Assembly (NCBI RefSeq): GCF_003581645.1
Contig: NZ_QXFK01000019.1
Coordinates: 62,001-126,000 of the forward strand
Reading direction: 5' to 3'
Length of the DNA: 64,000 nt
From: Pelagerythrobacter aerophilus
GTDB taxonomy: Bacteria; Pseudomonadota; Alphaproteobacteria; Sphingomonadales; Sphingomonadaceae
This document shows, in pieces, positions 49,964 to 58,970 of this stretch. Within the stretch, counting starts at the first letter, position 1. Each line of letters begins with the position of its first letter. The notes under the pieces are model-generated. The model did no database searches and was not told where the DNA came from. It saw only the letters and a program-made list of their open reading frames with translations. A program made the position numbers and the translations under genes.

Positions 49964-51157
49964 TTACTCGGCCGCTTCCTTGATGAACGACTCGCGCCGG
50001 GGCCCGATCTTCGCGGCGATGTCCCACAGCGCCTTCTCGTCGAGATCGTAGACCTCGAGCGCGTTGGTCCCGAGCATCTTCTGGATATGGTCGTCGGGCA
50101 GGCCGCCGAGGCTGGCGAACATCTTTTCCGCAGTGTTCGGCCAGGTGCCTTCAGGATGCGGATAGTCGGTGCCCCAGAGGATCCGGTCGATGCCGATGTC
50201 GTAGTACGACTGCGTCGTTTCCTCGTCCGGCAGCGCCGAGCAGCCAACCCACACGTTGCGCGCGAAGTACTCGCTCGGCTTCATGCTCATGTTGGCATAG
50301 TAGTCGCCGAGTTTGCCGCTCGTGTGCTTGGCCGAGGCGCGGATATCCATGAGCTGCATGATCCACGGGAACCAGAATTCGCCGCCGGCCTCGGTGAAGC
50401 AGACCTTGAGCTTCGGATACTCCTCGAACACCCCGCCAAAGGTCATGCCCCAGAGCGGGCGGGTCATCCAGAAGGCGAATTCGCACAGGTAGGTGCCGAT
50501 CCAGCCCGGCTGGGTGGTGTCGTAGCCCGGCGCCGCGCCCGAGTGGAAATGCAGCGGGAGGCTCATCTCCTCCAGCATCGCCCACACCTTGTGGTACTTG
50601 GTGTGGTTGTACATGTCGAAGCCTTCGGTGAAGGCGGGGAAGAACACGCCCTTCAGCCCGTTGTCGGCCGCCCAGCGGATCTCCTTCATCGTCTCGTCGA
50701 GATCGTAGAGCGCGGGGATGACCGCCAGGCCGATGCGGCGGTGGGGATCGTCCTGGCAGAATTCGGCGAGCCAGCGATTGTGCGCACGCGCGCCCGCCCA
50801 CTGGAGCTCCGCCCGGTCGGCGCTGGGGCGCAGGCCGATGTCGGCGCCGAACGGCGGGGCGTTGCGCTCCGTGATGCCATCGGGAAACAGAACTTCGGCC
50901 GCGACGCCGTCGCCGTCGAGGATGCGGTTGCGGATCGTGCCGTCCCACGCGCCTTCGAGGCCGTCGCCGACCTTGGCGCGCCATTTGTTGTTGAAGTCGT
51001 CGATCAGGAAGCGCTTCTCGTGTTCCTCGCGGGCCTTGATCTCCTTCTGCACCGTCTCGTCGAACAGCGCGTGATACTTGCTGTCGAGATATTCGCGGTA
51101 GCGTTCCGGCGGCAGACCCACGTGTCCATCGGAGGAAATTACCAGGTAGCGATCCAT
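49964..51157 (-). CDS. amidohydrolase 2-family metal-dependent hydrolase
   Basis: A 397-residue TIM-barrel hydrolase of the ACMSD-like group. The N-terminal strand VISSDGHVG carries one metal histidine, LPLHFHSGAAPG another, and WGTDYPHPEGTWP the conserved aspartate and histidine near the end. ACMSD-type members catalyse decarboxylation or C-C hydrolysis of ring-fission products. In a steroid-type cluster it could act on a meta-cleavage or retro-aldol product. The start MDRYLVISSDG is typical. The substrate is not determined. Confidence 0.84.
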   Translation of the reverse strand: MDRYLVISSDGHVGLPPERYREYLDSKYHALFDETVQKEIKAREEHEKRFLIDDFNNKWRAKVGDGLEGAWDGTIRNRILDGDGVAAEVLFPDGITERNAPPFGADIGLRPSADRAELQWAGARAHNRWLAEFCQDDPHRRIGLAVIPALYDLDETMKEIRWAADNGLKGVFFPAFTEGFDMYNHTKYHKVWAMLEEMSLPLHFHSGAAPGYDTTQPGWIGTYLCEFAFWMTRPLWGMTFGGVFEEYPKLKVCFTEAGGEFWFPWIMQLMDIRASAKHTSGKLGDYYANMSMKPSEYFARNVWVGCSALPDEETTQSYYDIGIDRILWGTDYPHPEGTWPNTAEKMFASLGGLPDDHIQKMLGTNALEVYDLDEKALWDIAAKIGPRRESFIKEAAE

Positions 51158-51274
51158 TGATCCGTCTCCACAATCCGTGCCGCGCCTCGGCGGGCGCGCG
51201 CATTCATCTTCGAAATCAGGCAGAGAGGATAAGGCCGCCCCGGGCCCGCGATAAAGCGCCCCGCAGCAAACTGT

Positions 51275-52507
51275 TTATCGCTCGCGAAAGACAATAGACC
51301 CTGCTGCGAGCACGCCGAGGCCCAGCACCAGCAAGCCGATCGCCAGCGCGAACGGTGCCCCAGCCCAGCCCTCGTAGGCGGCCGCGGCGACCACCGGCGG
51401 GAGCATGATCGAGGCCCCTGCAATGAACGATGTCGCCGAGGCGATCGCGACCTGCTCCGCATCGGTGCCGCCCAGCGAGGCCGCGGCGCTGAACCCCGGC
51501 CGTGCCTGGCCATAGCCGAAGCAGGCGACGACGAACCCGGTCGAAGCCGCCAGTTCGCTCGGATCGAGAAGCGCGATCAGGTTGCCCACGAGCGACAATG
51601 CGGTCCCGATCAGCATCATCCGCATCGGCACCGGCCGCATGATCCGCGGCAGGCCCCATTGCGCCACCAGCGCCATCGCCGCGCCCAGGGTCATGGTCAT
51701 GCCGATGCTGTCCTGCGCCGCAAGCGGGCCGCCCCGCACGCGATCGAGCAGGACGAAGCCGATCGTGTAGAGGTTGATCGCCTGCGCGCTGCAAAGCAGC
51801 AGCCCGAAGCTGAGCGCCGGCCCGCTTCCCCGCCCGCGCCAGACAGAGAGGATCGAGTTGTCCGAACCCGTGCGCGCCGCCGAAGGCGCCGCGGCGTCCG
51901 CTCCGCTCGGAAGGAAGACATAGGTCCCCGCCAGCGCCAGGGCGCCGAGCGCGGCGAACAGCACCATGGGTCCGGTGAGGCCTAAAGGCTCCACGATCGC
52001 GAACGGCGCCACCGCAGGCCCGACGATCGTGCCGAGGCTCAGCGCCCCGGCCAGCCCGGTGAGCACGCGGGTGCGCTGCTCCCCGGCGGTCGCATGCGCG
52101 ATCAACGACTGGGTCGCGATCGCCGAGGCGGAGCCAAGAAAGCCGAACACCGCGCGCAGCACGAAGAAGCCGAGAAAGCAGGCGAACGGCGTGATCAGTC
52201 CGGCAAGCCCGAATGCGACCGCACCGCCGCAGCCTGCCATCGACAGCAGAAAGCCGACCAGCCCCGCGCGAATGTAGCGGTTCGGCCCCGCGCCCGCGAC
52301 GTGCCGGGTCCAGAATGGCGAGCTGACCGCCCAGGTCAGCGCAGACAGCGAGAACACGCTCGCAACGAGATAGTCGGGCATGCCCACCGCCCGCCCGATC
52401 GTGGGCATGACGGACACCAGCCCGATATTCCCGATCGCCGTCAGGAACGTGACGACGCCGAGGAAGGCGAAGACGTGCCGCCCACGCGTGAACGACACGT
52501 CTTCCAA
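51275..52507 (-). CDS. MFS transporter
   Basis: A 410-residue permease with about twelve hydrophobic helices (FAFLGVVTFLTAIGNIGLVS; YLVASVFSLSALTWAVSSPFW). The conserved loop after helix two is degenerate (TRHVAGAGPNRYIR). It resembles drug/metabolite exporters in layout. It lies between the TonB-dependent receptor (19 bp downstream of that gene's stop in transcription order) and the amidohydrolase, so it may carry the receptor's cargo across the inner membrane. Not closely related to the MFS at 44749. Confidence 0.85.
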   Translation of the reverse strand: MEDVSFTRGRHVFAFLGVVTFLTAIGNIGLVSVMPTIGRAVGMPDYLVASVFSLSALTWAVSSPFWTRHVAGAGPNRYIRAGLVGFLLSMAGCGGAVAFGLAGLITPFACFLGFFVLRAVFGFLGSASAIATQSLIAHATAGEQRTRVLTGLAGALSLGTIVGPAVAPFAIVEPLGLTGPMVLFAALGALALAGTYVFLPSGADAAAPSAARTGSDNSILSVWRGRGSGPALSFGLLLCSAQAINLYTIGFVLLDRVRGGPLAAQDSIGMTMTLGAAMALVAQWGLPRIMRPVPMRMMLIGTALSLVGNLIALLDPSELAASTGFVVACFGYGQARPGFSAAASLGGTDAEQVAIASATSFIAGASIMLPPVVAAAAYEGWAGAPFALAIGLLVLGLGVLAAGSIVFRER

Positions 52508-52526
52508 GGTCAGCTCCTTTGCCGGA

Positions 52527-54857
52527 TCAGAACTTGACGCGTGCTTCGACGCCGGCCGAACGTGGCTCGCCGAACTGCCCCACCGTCAGGACCGACAGGT
52601 TGATCGCGCTGACGAGATATTCCTTGTCGGTCAGGTTCTTGCCCCAGGCCGCCAGTTCCAGCGTCGAGCCGTCGCCGAGCTCGATGTCGGTCAGCGCGAT
52701 GCGGGCATTCAGCAGTCCGTAGGAGGGCATCTTGGACAAGGGATCGGCGACGATGCTGGCATACTGTGACGAGCGCCACGAGTAGTTCGCACTCGTTTCC
52801 AGCGTCGCGAAGCCGACGTCGGCCCGATGGACCGCACCGAGCTGCCAGTTCCACTTGGGCACCCGCGATAGCACGTATTCATCGGTCACGTCGGTCCCGT
52901 CGGGCAGGACGAAGTCGGTGTACCGCGCATCGACATAGCCGCCGCCGAAGTTGATCGTCAGCGAGTCGGTCGGACGCAGCGCACCGTCGATCTCGAAGCC
53001 CGTGAACTGGGCTTCGCCCGCGTTGATGATGTTCGTGGTGACCAGCGTCGGCACGAACACGCCGGCCTGGAAGTCCTTGTAGATCGAGTGATAGACTGCC
53101 GCGTTGAGCTGCACGCGGCCGTTCCACCCGGCATACTTGAGACCGGCTTCGTACGACGTCAGGTTTTCCGGGTCGTAGGGCGTCAGGAACGCCGCATTGG
53201 TCGCCGCGGTATCGTTGATGCCGCCGCTCTTGAAGCCCGTGGCATAGCGCGCATAGACCGAGAAGCTCGGCTGTATCTTGTACAGGATGTTGAATTCAGG
53301 CGTGAACTTCTTCCACGTCCCGCTGTTGGTCAGCGGAATGAGGTCGGTGTAGCCGAGGCCGCCGGCCCCCGGCCGTGCGCCCGCCGCAGGCTGGCCGCTG
53401 CGGGTGACCGGATTGCCGTTTTCGTCGCGCACGAAGACACCCGAGCTCGGGCTCGCCGGATTGGCCGCATAAGCGGAATTCGCCAGCAGCAGTTCGTAGG
53501 CCGACTTCTCCTCGTGGCTGTAGCGCGCGCCGGCCGACACCGTCAGCCGCCCGTCGAGCGCCGACGGAGTCCAGGCAAGCTGGCCGTAGCCGGCATAGGA
53601 CGTGCTCTCGCCACCCCGCTCGGAAATGTCGAACACCTCGTTGCCACCGAACTGGAAATTCCAGCGCGGGTTGTACACGTCGTAGTTATCGTCGAGGTAG
53701 AAGAACCCGAGCGTGTACTTGAAGTCGCCGACGGTCCCGAGCGCCTGCACTTCCTGCGTGAACTGCTCGTAATCGTTGTTCAGCGTGAAGCGCAGCAGAT
53801 CGATCGGCGTGCCGTCGAAGTCGCTCATCGAGCGGGTCTTGGCCGTGCGGCGCGCGGTGATCGACTTCAGCGTGAGATCGCCCAGCCCAGGCTCCCACTG
53901 GAGCGTGAGCGCGTGGCCGGTGGTCTCGAAGTCGCTCTGCAGCGCGCTGTTGGAGCCGGTCGTGCGGGTTCGCCCATCGACCACGTACGGCGCCAAGAGG
54001 CCATTGATGAAGGCAACGGGTCCAGCGCCCGTCACCGCCAGCAGGGCGAGCTGGCTCGGCGTGCCCTTGCTGTTGGAAATGTCGTAGCTGTAGAGCGCGC
54101 TGAAGCTGTCCGCCGGCTGCCATTGCAGGTCGACCCGGCCGGCCCACAGATCCTGCTCGCCGAAATTGTCGCCAGTCGCAGAGTTGCGGTAGTATCCGCC
54201 GTACTGCTTGGTCACACCGCTCAGCTTGAGGCTGAAACCGGCGACCTCGGGCAGGTCGACCACCATCTTGCCCACGAAATTGTCGTAGGTTCCGTAACTG
54301 GCCGACACCTGCCCGCCGAACTCGCCGCTCGGCTTCTGGGTGATGAGGTTCACCGCGCCGCCGATGGTGTTCTTGCCGTAGAGCGTCCCCTGCGGGCCGC
54401 GCAGGACCTCGACCCGTTCGAGATCGACGATGTCGAACGCTGCGCCGGTCGACTTCCCGATCGGCACGCCGTCGATGTAGAGACCCACGGGCTGGTCGCG
54501 CGCGAGGCTGGTGTCTGCAGACGGCGAGAGGCCGCGGATCGTGATCAGCGGGCCGTAGGTGTTGCCGATCGTCTCGTTGATCTGGATGTTCGGCACGACA
54601 GTCGCGATGTCGCTGACCGTGCGGACCTGCGCGCGGTCGAGCGCCGCCTGATTGACCGCACTGACCGAGATCGGAACGTCGACCAGCCGCTCCTCGCGGC
54701 GCTGCGCGGTGACCACGATCTCGTCGCCGCCGGCTGCAGGCGCGCTGGCGGTTTCCGCTTCTTCCGGCGTGGCTGCCGTGTCCTGGGCCGCCGCAAGCGC
54801 GGGTGAGCAAGCGAGTGCCGATGCCGCAAGCATCAGCGCCGTCTTCGTGCGTTTCAT
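52527..54857 (-). CDS. TonB-dependent receptor
   Basis: A 776-residue outer-membrane transporter. ATG 54857 follows GGGAGAGG and opens a signal peptide (MKRTKTALMLAASALAC ... ALAAAQ). A TonB box (DEIVVTAQRREE) precedes the plug (VPISVSAVNQAAL; VEVLRGPQGTLYGKNTIGGAVN). The barrel ends in EARVKF with terminal Phe. It belongs to the large sphingomonad group used for hydrophobic aromatic and steroid substrates more than to siderophore receptors; no STN signalling domain is present. First in an apparent unit with the MFS gene. A uptake role for the island's substrate is inferred. Confidence 0.92.
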   Translation of the reverse strand: MKRTKTALMLAASALACSPALAAAQDTAATPEEAETASAPAAGGDEIVVTAQRREERLVDVPISVSAVNQAALDRAQVRTVSDIATVVPNIQINETIGNTYGPLITIRGLSPSADTSLARDQPVGLYIDGVPIGKSTGAAFDIVDLERVEVLRGPQGTLYGKNTIGGAVNLITQKPSGEFGGQVSASYGTYDNFVGKMVVDLPEVAGFSLKLSGVTKQYGGYYRNSATGDNFGEQDLWAGRVDLQWQPADSFSALYSYDISNSKGTPSQLALLAVTGAGPVAFINGLLAPYVVDGRTRTTGSNSALQSDFETTGHALTLQWEPGLGDLTLKSITARRTAKTRSMSDFDGTPIDLLRFTLNNDYEQFTQEVQALGTVGDFKYTLGFFYLDDNYDVYNPRWNFQFGGNEVFDISERGGESTSYAGYGQLAWTPSALDGRLTVSAGARYSHEEKSAYELLLANSAYAANPASPSSGVFVRDENGNPVTRSGQPAAGARPGAGGLGYTDLIPLTNSGTWKKFTPEFNILYKIQPSFSVYARYATGFKSGGINDTAATNAAFLTPYDPENLTSYEAGLKYAGWNGRVQLNAAVYHSIYKDFQAGVFVPTLVTTNIINAGEAQFTGFEIDGALRPTDSLTINFGGGYVDARYTDFVLPDGTDVTDEYVLSRVPKWNWQLGAVHRADVGFATLETSANYSWRSSQYASIVADPLSKMPSYGLLNARIALTDIELGDGSTLELAAWGKNLTDKEYLVSAINLSVLTVGQFGEPRSAGVEARVKF

Positions 54858-55001
54858 GAAAACCTCTCCCTTATCGTGCACGCGTTCGCGCACAGCTTTG
54901 TCGATGACGATAGTCGGCCACACGCAATGGATAAGACGGACAGCGTGGCCACACTGTCCTTGAAGGTGGCGAATGCCTGGATCGGTGAGCGCGGGAGGAA
55001 G

Positions 55002-56540
55002 CTAGGCATCGCGCAGCGCCTCCTTCGTCACTTTGCCGGAGGCGTTGTGCGGCAGGCTCTCGACGAAGGCGAAGGCCCGCGGAACCTTGTAGTTCGCCAT
55101 GCACCCGCGCGCCCACTCGGCCAGTTCATGTTCCGCCAGTGCCTGGCCCGGACGGAGCACGACGAAGGCCTTGCCGACCTCGCCCATGCGCTCGTCGGGA
55201 ACGCCGATCACCGCGGCCTGCGCGATCGCCGGGTGTTCGGCGAGCAGGTGCTCCACTTCGGCCGGATAGACGTTGAACCCGCCCGAGATGAACATGTCCT
55301 TCTTGCGGTCGGTGATCCGCAGATACCCTTCCGGGCCGAGCCAGCCGATGTCGCCGGTGGAGAGCCAGCCGTCCGGATCGATCGCTTCGGCGGTCGCCTG
55401 CGGGTCGTCGAGATAGCCGAGCATCACACCGTAGCCGCGCACCTGGACCTCGCCGGCGTCGCCCTGTGCGACCGGGTTCCCCTCCTCGTCGGCGATGCGC
55501 AGTTCCAGCCCGGGCAACGGACGACCGCAGCTTTCCGCGATCAGCGCCGCATCGTCGCCGCGGCGGCACGAGGTGATCGTGGCGCACTCGGTCATGCCAT
55601 AGGCGGTGACGGTGTCGGCCAGGCCGAGCTCGCTGCGCATCCGGCGGACCAGTTCGGGCGGCACGCTGGCCGCGCCGGTCGCTGCGCCGCGCAGCGAGGA
55701 AGTGTCGAAATCCCTCTTCGCCTTCGCCGCCAGCAGCGACTGATAGATCGTCGGCGGGCCGGGCAGGAACGAGATGCGCTCCCGCTCGATCAGTTCGATC
55801 ACCCGCGGAATGTCGAACGTCGCCAGCGGATAGATCGGTGCGCCGGCGATCAGCGCCGCGACCCAGCCCGCCTTGAAGCCGAAGCTATGGAAGAAGGGAT
55901 TGATGATGAGGTAGCGGTCGTCGCTGGTCAGCCCCATCTGCCGGCCCCAGTCGGCGAACATCGGCACGATCCGGTCGTGGGTCGAGACCACACCCTTCGG
56001 CGCGCCGGTGGTCCCGCTGGTGAACATGATGTCGGAGACATGTGCTGCGGTCAGGCGGCTCAGTGCCTCGTCGATCGACGGATCCTCTGCGCCTTTCCCC
56101 TCAGCGACGAACGCCTGCCAGTCGGAATCGAGCAGCACCGTTCGCTCCAGTGCGGGAAGGTCCTCCTCCGCCAGCAGTGCCGGATAGTCGGTGCCGAGAA
56201 AGTTCCCGCAGGTGACGAGCACTTTGGCCGAGGTGCGCCGAAGCATCTCCCCCGCCTCGCGTCCCTTGAGGCGGGTGTTGAGTGGCACGATCGCCGCGCC
56301 GGTCGTCATCGCCCCGACCGCGGCGACGATCCAGTTGCGGCCATTGGACGCCCAGATCGCGACCCGGTCGCCCTCGCCCACGCCGCTTGCGAGCATGGCC
56401 GAGGCCGCGGTGCGGCATTCACGATCGAGGTCCGCGAACGACCAGCGCACCTCCCCTTCGACGAGCGCAGTGCGCGAGCCCCAGGTCCGGGCGGCCGCGG
56501 CAACGAGATGCGGAACGGTCGGAGGCAGCGGGTCGATCAT
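55002..56540 (-). CDS. fadD3: FadD3-like acyl-CoA ligase (HIP-CoA synthetase candidate)
   Basis: A 512-residue AMP-forming ligase. P-loop IMFTSGTTGAPKGV, adenine motif TAYGMTECATI, hinge ITDRKKDMFISGGFNVYPAE, catalytic lysine in NASGKVTKEAL. Beyond the general family it shares FadD3 segments: TSDDRYLIINPFFHSFGFKAG-like (~residues 220-240), FLPGPPTIYQSLL, and FDTSSLRGAATGAA. In mycobacteria FadD3 loads CoA onto HIP, the C/D-ring remnant of steroids. Last gene of the minus operon whose upstream members are IpdF-, FadE30- and FadA6-like. Its start overlaps the MaoC stop by 4 bp. The FadD3 call is from recalled similarity and should be checked by alignment. Confidence 0.85.
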   Translation of the reverse strand: MIDPLPPTVPHLVAAAARTWGSRTALVEGEVRWSFADLDRECRTAASAMLASGVGEGDRVAIWASNGRNWIVAAVGAMTTGAAIVPLNTRLKGREAGEMLRRTSAKVLVTCGNFLGTDYPALLAEEDLPALERTVLLDSDWQAFVAEGKGAEDPSIDEALSRLTAAHVSDIMFTSGTTGAPKGVVSTHDRIVPMFADWGRQMGLTSDDRYLIINPFFHSFGFKAGWVAALIAGAPIYPLATFDIPRVIELIERERISFLPGPPTIYQSLLAAKAKRDFDTSSLRGAATGAASVPPELVRRMRSELGLADTVTAYGMTECATITSCRRGDDAALIAESCGRPLPGLELRIADEEGNPVAQGDAGEVQVRGYGVMLGYLDDPQATAEAIDPDGWLSTGDIGWLGPEGYLRITDRKKDMFISGGFNVYPAEVEHLLAEHPAIAQAAVIGVPDERMGEVGKAFVVLRPGQALAEHELAEWARGCMANYKVPRAFAFVESLPHNASGKVTKEALRDA

Positions 56541-57016
56541 CCGGCGCCCCCTTCTTCGGGATAGTAGCGGCTGATCGTGTCGATCATGCAGGCGGGCCGG
56601 TCGCCGCCTTCGATCTCCACCGTCACGCGCACGGTCGACTGGATGGCGCCCTTGATCTCCTCGACCTTCAGGATCTCGCCGGTCGCCCGAATGCGGCTGC
56701 CGACCCGCACCGGGGCGAGATAGCGCAGCCTGTCGGCCCCGACATTCACCGCATGGGCGAACCCGCGCACCTCGATCAACTCGGGCAGGAAGTGGTTGAC
56801 CAGCGACACGGTCAGGTAACCGTGCGCGATCGTCCCGCCGAAAGGGCCCGCTTTCGCGCGCTCGACATCGACGTGGATCCATTGGTGATCACCGGTCACC
56901 TCGGCGAAAGCATCGACCCGGTCCTGCTCGATCGCGAGCCATGCGGTTGGGCCCAGCCGAGTGCCTTCGCTGCCGAGAAGGTCGGCGGGGCGGGCGAAGA
57001 TCCGCGGCCCGCTCAT
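56537..57016 (-). CDS. MaoC-like enoyl-CoA hydratase
   Basis: A 159-residue hot-dog-fold hydratase. The catalytic Asp-His pair lies in the family signature EVTGDHQWIHVDVERAK with GPFGGTIAHGYL, as in (R)-specific hydratases. It adds water to an enoyl-CoA, here presumably an intermediate of ring C/D opening. Both of its ends overlap neighbours by 4 bp (ATGA), placing it firmly between the ligase and the IpdF-like dehydrogenase in one transcript. The exact step is unknown. Confidence 0.9.
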   Translation of the reverse strand: MSGPRIFARPADLLGSEGTRLGPTAWLAIEQDRVDAFAEVTGDHQWIHVDVERAKAGPFGGTIAHGYLTVSLVNHFLPELIEVRGFAHAVNVGADRLRYLAPVRVGSRIRATGEILKVEEIKGAIQSTVRVTVEIEGGDRPACMIDTISRYYPEEGGAG

Positions 57017-57795
57017 GCGCGCTGGCTCGACACGGGGACGACTTCGCCGGTCATGTAGCTGGCGAGATCGGAGGCGAGGAACAGCATGACGTTGGCGACT
57101 TCCCACACTTCCGCCGGACGCCCGAAAGCCTCGCGCGCGGACAGTTCTGCGAGCAGTTCGTCGCTGGTCACTTTGGCGAGAAAGGCGTGCATCGCGATCG
57201 ACGGCGCGACGGCGTTGATCCGCACGCCGTGCTCGGCCGCCTCGAGCGCGGAGCAGCGCGTGAAAGCCATGACCCCCGCCTTCGCCGCCGCGTAGTGCGC
57301 CTGCCCCTTCTGCGCCCGCCAGCCGAGGACCGAGGCATTGTTGACGATCGCCCCCGCCTTGCGCGCGTACATTCCAGGGAGGAACGCGCGCGTCATGCGG
57401 AAGACCGAATTGAGCGTGACGTCGAGCACGCGCTGCCACTCGTCATCCGTCATGTCGACGACCGGCGTTTCACCGCCGAGGCCCGCGTTGTTGATCAGCA
57501 CGTCGACCGCGCCCAGCTCGGCCTCGGCCGCATCGCGCAACGCGTCGACCTGCGCCTGATCGGACACGTCGCAGACGAACGTCGCCGGCCGCTCGCTTCC
57601 CGTCTCCTCGGCGATCCGCGTCGCCGCTTCGCCGAGGCGCCGCTCGTGCCAGTCGCTGATCATCACCCGAGCGCCTTCCTCGACCGCGCGTTTCGCGACC
57701 GCGTAGCCGATGCCCGTGCCAGCGGCGGCGGTGACGAGCACGGTCTTGCCGGCAAGCAGGTTGCGCCCGGGCGGATAGGTCGGCGCCAGGCTCAT
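57013..57795 (-). CDS. ipdF: IpdF-like SDR dehydrogenase
   Basis: A 260-residue SDR. The cofactor loop is VTAAAGTGIG, an unusual alanine-rich form shared with mycobacterial IpdF. Other shared segments are SDWHERRLGE, NNAGLGGETPVVDMTDDEW, IVNNASVLGWRAQ with the catalytic Ser, and HYAAAKAGVM with Tyr-Lys. IpdF oxidises the 5-hydroxyl of the HIP-derived CoA thioester during steroid C/D-ring breakdown. Neighbours (FadE30-like upstream, FadD3-like downstream) are the same set as in actinobacterial HIP clusters, which strengthens the call. Confidence 0.87.
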   Translation of the reverse strand: MSLAPTYPPGRNLLAGKTVLVTAAAGTGIGYAVAKRAVEEGARVMISDWHERRLGEAATRIAEETGSERPATFVCDVSDQAQVDALRDAAEAELGAVDVLINNAGLGGETPVVDMTDDEWQRVLDVTLNSVFRMTRAFLPGMYARKAGAIVNNASVLGWRAQKGQAHYAAAKAGVMAFTRCSALEAAEHGVRINAVAPSIAMHAFLAKVTSDELLAELSAREAFGRPAEVWEVANVMLFLASDLASYMTGEVVPVSSQRA

Positions 57796-58970
57796 GCGTT
57801 CCCCCTCGGCTCGCGCGGCAGGCCCAGCCCGCGCTCGGCGATCAGGTTGCGCTGGATCTGGTTGGTGCCGCCGTAGATCGTGTCGGCGCGCGAATAGAGA
57901 TAGAGGTTGGCGAGCAGCGGCCATGCCTCGGCATCGACGGGCGCGACCTCGCCTTCCTGCCCGAGCACGTCCATCGCCAGCTCGCCGAGCGCGCGGCGCC
58001 AGCTCGCCCACTGGATCTTGTAGGTCAGCGCCGCGCCCGCGAGCGCGCCGCCCTTTCCGTCGGCCAGCATGCGAAGCGCGCCGTAGCGCATCAGCCGCAG
58101 GCCGATCTCGGCCTCGGCAAGCCGCTGGCGGAACACCGGGTCGGCCGCCTTGCCGTTGCGCTTGGCGGCGGCGATCACCGCGTCGAGTTCGTTGCGGAAC
58201 TGCATCTGCTGGCCGAGGGTCGAGATGCCCCGTTCGAACGAGAGCAGCGTGGTGGAGACCGTCCATCCCTCTCCCTCGGCGCCGACCATGTTCGCCACCG
58301 GGCAGCGCGCGCCGTCGAAGAACACTTCGTTGAATTCGGCCTCCCCATTGATCTGGCGGATCGGGCGGATTTCGATGCCGGGCTGGTCGAGATCGACGAG
58401 GAGGAAGCTCAGCCCCTCGCGCCCGCTGGTCCCATCCTCGGTCCTGGCGAGCACGAAGATCATGTCGGCGAACTGGGCCAGGCTGGTCCAGATCTTCTGC
58501 CCCTCGACGACCCACTCGTCGCCGTCACGCCGCGCGCGGGTGCGGATGGCGGCGAGGTCGGAGCCGGCGCCGGGTTCGGAATAGCCCTGACACCAGATCG
58601 CCGTGCCCTCGGCGATCGCGGGCAGGAAGCGCGCCTTCTGCTCCGAACTGCCCAGCGCCAGCAACGTCGGTCCGAGCAGCTCGACGCCCATGTGGTTGAG
58701 CCGGTTCGGCGCGCCGGCGCGGGCATATTCCTCGGCGAAGATGACCTGCTCGTTGAGCGTGGCGTCGCGCCCGCCCCAGGCGATCGGCCAGCCGATGCAC
58801 GAATAGCGATGCTCGGCCAGCCGCCGCTCCCACGCCTTGCGGCGCTCGGGCTTGTCGACGAGATTGGCGATCCCGCGGATGTCGGCGAACTCGCCGGCCA
58901 TCTGGTCTTCGAACCAGCTCGCGCACTCGCGGCGGAAGGCCTCTTCCATGTCGGAGAACCCCAGCTTCAT
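57792..58970 (-). CDS. fadE30: FadE30-like acyl-CoA dehydrogenase
   Basis: A 392-residue dehydrogenase. WCQGYSEPGAGSDLA (FAD motif), EGQKIWTSLAQFAD, AEFNEVFFDGAR and FERGISTLGQQMQF are followed by ADTIYGGTNQIQRNLIAERG at the end, with Gly in place of the Y-E-G-T glutamate. These segments parallel mycobacterial FadE30, which desaturates 5-oxo/5-hydroxy HIP-type CoA thioesters. Coupled by 4-bp overlaps to the IpdF-like gene and to the shorter dehydrogenase upstream, with which it may form a heteromer. Confidence 0.86.
   Translation of the reverse strand: MKLGFSDMEEAFRRECASWFEDQMAGEFADIRGIANLVDKPERRKAWERRLAEHRYSCIGWPIAWGGRDATLNEQVIFAEEYARAGAPNRLNHMGVELLGPTLLALGSSEQKARFLPAIAEGTAIWCQGYSEPGAGSDLAAIRTRARRDGDEWVVEGQKIWTSLAQFADMIFVLARTEDGTSGREGLSFLLVDLDQPGIEIRPIRQINGEAEFNEVFFDGARCPVANMVGAEGEGWTVSTTLLSFERGISTLGQQMQFRNELDAVIAAAKRNGKAADPVFRQRLAEAEIGLRLMRYGALRMLADGKGGALAGAALTYKIQWASWRRALGELAMDVLGQEGEVAPVDAEAWPLLANLYLYSRADTIYGGTNQIQRNLIAERGLGLPREPRGNA

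Noticed and set aside
49889-51274. Frameshift in the amidohydrolase region suggested by overlapping frames
   Set aside because: The 397-residue frame carries every family motif in order without a break; the other frames are shadows.
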